The notes under the pieces are model-generated. The model was not told where the DNA came from, searched no databases, and saw nothing but the letters and a program-made list of their open reading frames with translations. Of a DNA stretch of 64,000 nucleotides, positions 61,244-64,000 are shown piece by piece (the first letter of the stretch is position 1; each line of letters begins with the position of its first letter). The stretch comes from Aquabacterium sp. (GTDB lineage Bacteria; Pseudomonadota; Gammaproteobacteria; Burkholderiales; Burkholderiaceae_C). The stretch covers positions 1-64,000 of the forward strand of contig JAURXM010000076.1 in the NCBI GenBank assembly GCA_030654395.1. The letters run 5' to 3'. The position numbers and the translations under genes were made by a program.

Positions 61244-61957
61244 ATGATGCAGGCTGGTAAGATGCGTGGAATTGCACTCTATGAGCGAATTGCACGAATG
61301 GCAAAGCCCCCTGTTGTTGAAGACAAGAACCTTGAACACATGCTCAAAGCCACCGCAGGCTACAGCCGCATGGCCGAGCGCGATGTAGCGTTGTTGCTCA
61401 CGCTCTACGGCACCGCCATGGCAACTACCGAGCTGGCCAAGATCACTGTGAGCGACTACCTAGAGGCGGACGGCACTGTCAAGGTCAATAGCGCGGTTCG
61501 TCATGACGTTGCCCACAACGGCGAATTGCGACCGTTGTACTGGTCAAACCGGCGTGTGGTCAATGCCGTGGACAAGTACCTCGCCTGGCGACTGGCGCAC
61601 AAGCATGGCGCAACAGTTAAGAAGGGCGCGTATCGTGGCCTGGACCCCGCCAGTTCCCTTTTCCTGACGGACGATGGCAAACCCTATGCCTTGACGGCCA
61701 AGACGCTGCCATCGGGCGTTGTGAGCTATTCCTGTAACACCCTTGGTGCCGTCATATCCAAGCTGCATGCCAACGCCGGCATCAAGGGCGGCAACGCGCA
61801 GGCCGCACGGAGGACCTGGGCAGTGAAGCAGCACCGAAAGGGCTATGACCTGGTGCATATCGCCAAAATCCTCGGGCACAAGAGCGTGACAACCACCAAG
61901 CGGCTGGTGGAAGGCGACCCGACCAGGCTTGCAGACATCGTGGCGGGGGCGGTTTGA
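61244..61957 (+). CDS. Short tyrosine-recombinase-fold protein lacking canonical catalytic residues
   Basis: NAQAARRTWAVKQHRKGYDLVHIAKILGHKSVTTTKRLVEGDP aligns by eye to box II, but Tyr replaced by Leu and Arg-I replaced. Confidence 0.75.
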   Translation: MMQAGKMRGIALYERIARMAKPPVVEDKNLEHMLKATAGYSRMAERDVALLLTLYGTAMATTELAKITVSDYLEADGTVKVNSAVRHDVAHNGELRPLYWSNRRVVNAVDKYLAWRLAHKHGATVKKGAYRGLDPASSLFLTDDGKPYALTAKTLPSGVVSYSCNTLGAVISKLHANAGIKGGNAQAARRTWAVKQHRKGYDLVHIAKILGHKSVTTTKRLVEGDPTRLADIVAGAV

Positions 61958-61971
61958 TGCGTCAAAAAGCG

Positions 61972-61996
61972 AAAAGCCTCCACAAGGGAGGCCTTT
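61972..61996 (+). terminator. Possible terminator after recombinase-like gene
   Basis: aaaagcctccacaagggaggccttt: GCCTCC/GGAGGC stem. Confidence 0.4.
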
Positions 61997-62053
61997 ACAC
62001 TCTTTACGCAGGGGCGCCCTTTCGGGTAATGCCTTCCAGCGCTTCGAGACGGA

Positions 62054-63013
62054 TTGTACAACAGGTTTATTGAAAGACAGAAATTGCTTCCCAATCCAAT
62101 TGCCTTCGAAGAGCTGATCTCGAAACCTCGTCTGGACAGCTACCGCGGTTACTTCCATGCCAGCCTGGATGAGGCGATCGGGCTTTACATGTGGAATGGA
62201 GCAGTCTCTGTTTGTCTAGGGACGATCATTGCTTACTACGAGATCGCTCTGCGCAACCGGCTACATCATGCCATGTCTACCTTTTACAGCAATGGCGGAT
62301 CTACCAGTATCCACTGGTACGACCGAATCTGGGCTCAACTGAAATCAGAAACTCAGCGCAGTATTGACAAGATCAGAACTGAGCGCGGCCCTGGGGGAAC
62401 GGTGGTTGTTCGAAATCCAGCACCAAGTCCTGATGAGGTGGTGTCCAGACTTACCTTCGGATTCTGGCCAGCGATTCTGGCCGTGATTGATCGAAGGTAT
62501 GGCAGTCAGATTTTCCCAAACGTATTCCCTCACCATCCGTTGAACGCGACACCGGCAGCATGGAACAACAGAGTGAGCCGTAAGCAGGCTACAGAGTACA
62601 TCTACGAAGTGAACTACATCCGCAACAGAATTGCGCACCACGAACCGATATGGAAGTTTCCTGCAGTAATGAACACATCCCAATCACCACCCGTAGTGGT
62701 CATTTCAGAATCACTTAGCAAAAGCGATTCCATTGCGCGCTTTCGCAGTTTTATTGCCAACCTTGATGCCGGCATAGCAAGCCTGAGCGCTGATCTGACA
62801 AATGACCTAAGCAACTCAAGCTGGAGAAATGATCTGAATTTTCTACTCTCGGATAGGGGTGTAAGCCGGTATCGATCATTGCGGCATGTGCCAGCCAATG
62901 GCACGCTTTCTCCAGCTGATTTGAGAAAGAACTATTCGCTTGTTGGGAAGGCAAATCAGCCAGTACGTATAGGCGGTCGTGCGCAATTCGGTGGAATTTT
63001 CATTCCAAACTAA
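62054..63013 (+). CDS. Abi-like protein with HEPN RNase-type motif
   Basis: YIYEVNYIRNRIAHHEPIWKFP (Rx4H-type RNRIAHH), AYYEIALRNRLHHAM. Confidence 0.8.
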   Translation: MYNRFIERQKLLPNPIAFEELISKPRLDSYRGYFHASLDEAIGLYMWNGAVSVCLGTIIAYYEIALRNRLHHAMSTFYSNGGSTSIHWYDRIWAQLKSETQRSIDKIRTERGPGGTVVVRNPAPSPDEVVSRLTFGFWPAILAVIDRRYGSQIFPNVFPHHPLNATPAAWNNRVSRKQATEYIYEVNYIRNRIAHHEPIWKFPAVMNTSQSPPVVVISESLSKSDSIARFRSFIANLDAGIASLSADLTNDLSNSSWRNDLNFLLSDRGVSRYRSLRHVPANGTLSPADLRKNYSLVGKANQPVRIGGRAQFGGIFIPN

Positions 63014-63021
63014 GTTCAGCA

Positions 63022-63234
63022 ATGGCAACCCAACAAGAATTCCTGCGGAATGCAGCAGCTGAGCTGGACTTGACCCAGAAGGAGCTGGCCGCACGCATGG
63101 CGGCCCCGTGGGAGACATTTCGCAAGTGGTTGATGCCAAATGACTCCGGCAGCTATCGCGAAATGCCAGTAATCGCCTGGCAATTGGTGCGCGAAATCCT
63201 TGAGCACGAGAAGTTGAAGCAGAAAGCTAAATAG
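63022..63234 (+). CDS. Small HTH (XRE-like) protein
   Basis: AAAELDLTQKELAARMAAPWETFRKWLMP. Confidence 0.65.
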   Translation: MATQQEFLRNAAAELDLTQKELAARMAAPWETFRKWLMPNDSGSYREMPVIAWQLVREILEHEKLKQKAK

Positions 63235-63271
63235 CACTTGCAAGGTGCCCAATGGGCACTATACTAAAACC

Positions 63272-63433
63272 ATGAATACAAAGCCCAAAATAACGTTCGC
63301 TCTGGCCGGAGAGCTGGTGTCTGATGCAGCCCATGCAAAGCGCATCCTGGTTGATGCCATTCACAAAGACAAAGCATGGCTGGTGCCGCAGGCTGAGTCC
63401 GTTCTTCGCCAACTCCGTGCCCAGGTGCAATAG
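63272..63433 (+). CDS. Small hypothetical protein
   Basis: MNTKPKITFALAGELVSDAAHAKRILVDAIHKDKAWLVPQAESVLRQLRAQVQ. Confidence 0.45.
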   Translation: MNTKPKITFALAGELVSDAAHAKRILVDAIHKDKAWLVPQAESVLRQLRAQVQ

Positions 63434-63443
63434 GAAGCCAACA

Positions 63444-63704
63444 ATGTCTGCTCTCCAAGTCATCACACTCGCGTCGGTCTGGAAAGAGGTTGATCCACGG
63501 CTTACCCGCTTCGTGAAGGTGTGGGCCATCGGAGTTGGCTCAACACCAGTGGCGAGTGGTGCTGCACCCATTCGGTCAGGATTTATTACCCTGTGCGCAG
63601 TAACCCCCGATACGCATGAACCTATTCCCGGTCGCCGCCTGACATACGCCAAGCAGGAGCGATTCAACGGGAAACGTGGCGGCTATGCCCTGCATTGTGT
63701 TTAG
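63444..63704 (+). CDS. Small hypothetical protein
   Basis: MSALQVITLASVWKEVDPRLTRFVKVWAIGVG... with SD-like aggaagcc upstream. Confidence 0.45.
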   Translation: MSALQVITLASVWKEVDPRLTRFVKVWAIGVGSTPVASGAAPIRSGFITLCAVTPDTHEPIPGRRLTYAKQERFNGKRGGYALHCV

Positions 63705-63720
63705 ACCAAAGGAAATCGGT

Positions 63721-63954
63721 ATGGCAGAAGATAGATATGGATACGTGGAGCATCAAATCGTGGAGGTTGAGGGCTTCCGCATGGTGGATGCAACCTCCAC
63801 GGGGCCACGCCCGCATGATGATGTTGTGTGGGTGGGGTATGGCGGCATGGAAGGTCAATGGCTCACTCCTGATAAAGCGTTGGCCGTTGCAGCGGCCATT
63901 ACCGCCGTGGCGAATGGCAACCTTTTGCGCCGTGGCCAATCTATCGAAAAGTGA
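63721..63954 (+). CDS. Small hypothetical protein
   Basis: MAEDRYGYVEHQIVEVEGFRMVDATSTGPRPHDDVVWVGYGG... Confidence 0.5.
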   Translation: MAEDRYGYVEHQIVEVEGFRMVDATSTGPRPHDDVVWVGYGGMEGQWLTPDKALAVAAAITAVANGNLLRRGQSIEK

Positions 63955-64000
63955 TCGAGGAACCCACAAATGATTCGATCAATGGCCTCTGCTCACGTGC

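Noticed and set aside
63970-64000. Possible start of another gene (ATGATTCGATCAATGGCC...) at the right edge
   Set aside because: Cut off by the window; too short to assess.

Overview
The window looks like a Betaproteobacterial (probably Comamonadaceae/Rhodoferax-like, inferred) chromosome segment. About 0-33 kb is an aerobic cobalamin biosynthesis and cobalt uptake cluster: btuF-like, cobO, cobW, cobN, ChlI/ChlD-like chelatase subunits, DUF1636, cbtB, cbtA, nnrS; then cobF/M/E/L, an inverted cobK, cobJ/I/H/G, cobA, two bluB paralogs, a bioB remnant, cbiB/cobD, cobC, cobQ, a cobalamin riboswitch and cobT. A large multi-PAS GGDEF-EAL gene interrupts it. About 33-64 kb is an accessory island: an ArsR-rhodanese/DsrE/MFS module, a DUF3701-type integrase, a RelE/HigB-HigA-type TA pair, a tyrosine-recombinase trio with a small helper, umuC, an lspA broken by an in-frame TGA, czcCBA/czcI/cadA/cadR, a merR/merT/merP/GDCCVxC module without merA, a umuC fragment, and a tail of poorly characterised genes. 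The tail includes a HEPN-type Abi protein and a recombinase-fold protein that appears to lack catalytic residues. The strongest observations are: a palindromic repeat family (GCGC-N6-CTAT-N7-ATAG) inside or at the ends of cob genes; a cobK nested antisense inside the cob operon; a frame-breaking bioB deletion; a nonsense-interrupted lspA; deletion-fusion remnants (REC/HD-GYP, cobT/PAS sensor, umuC chimera); and a candidate defence/regulatory tail at 57.5-64 kb. All family calls come from motif recognition by eye; no database search was run.
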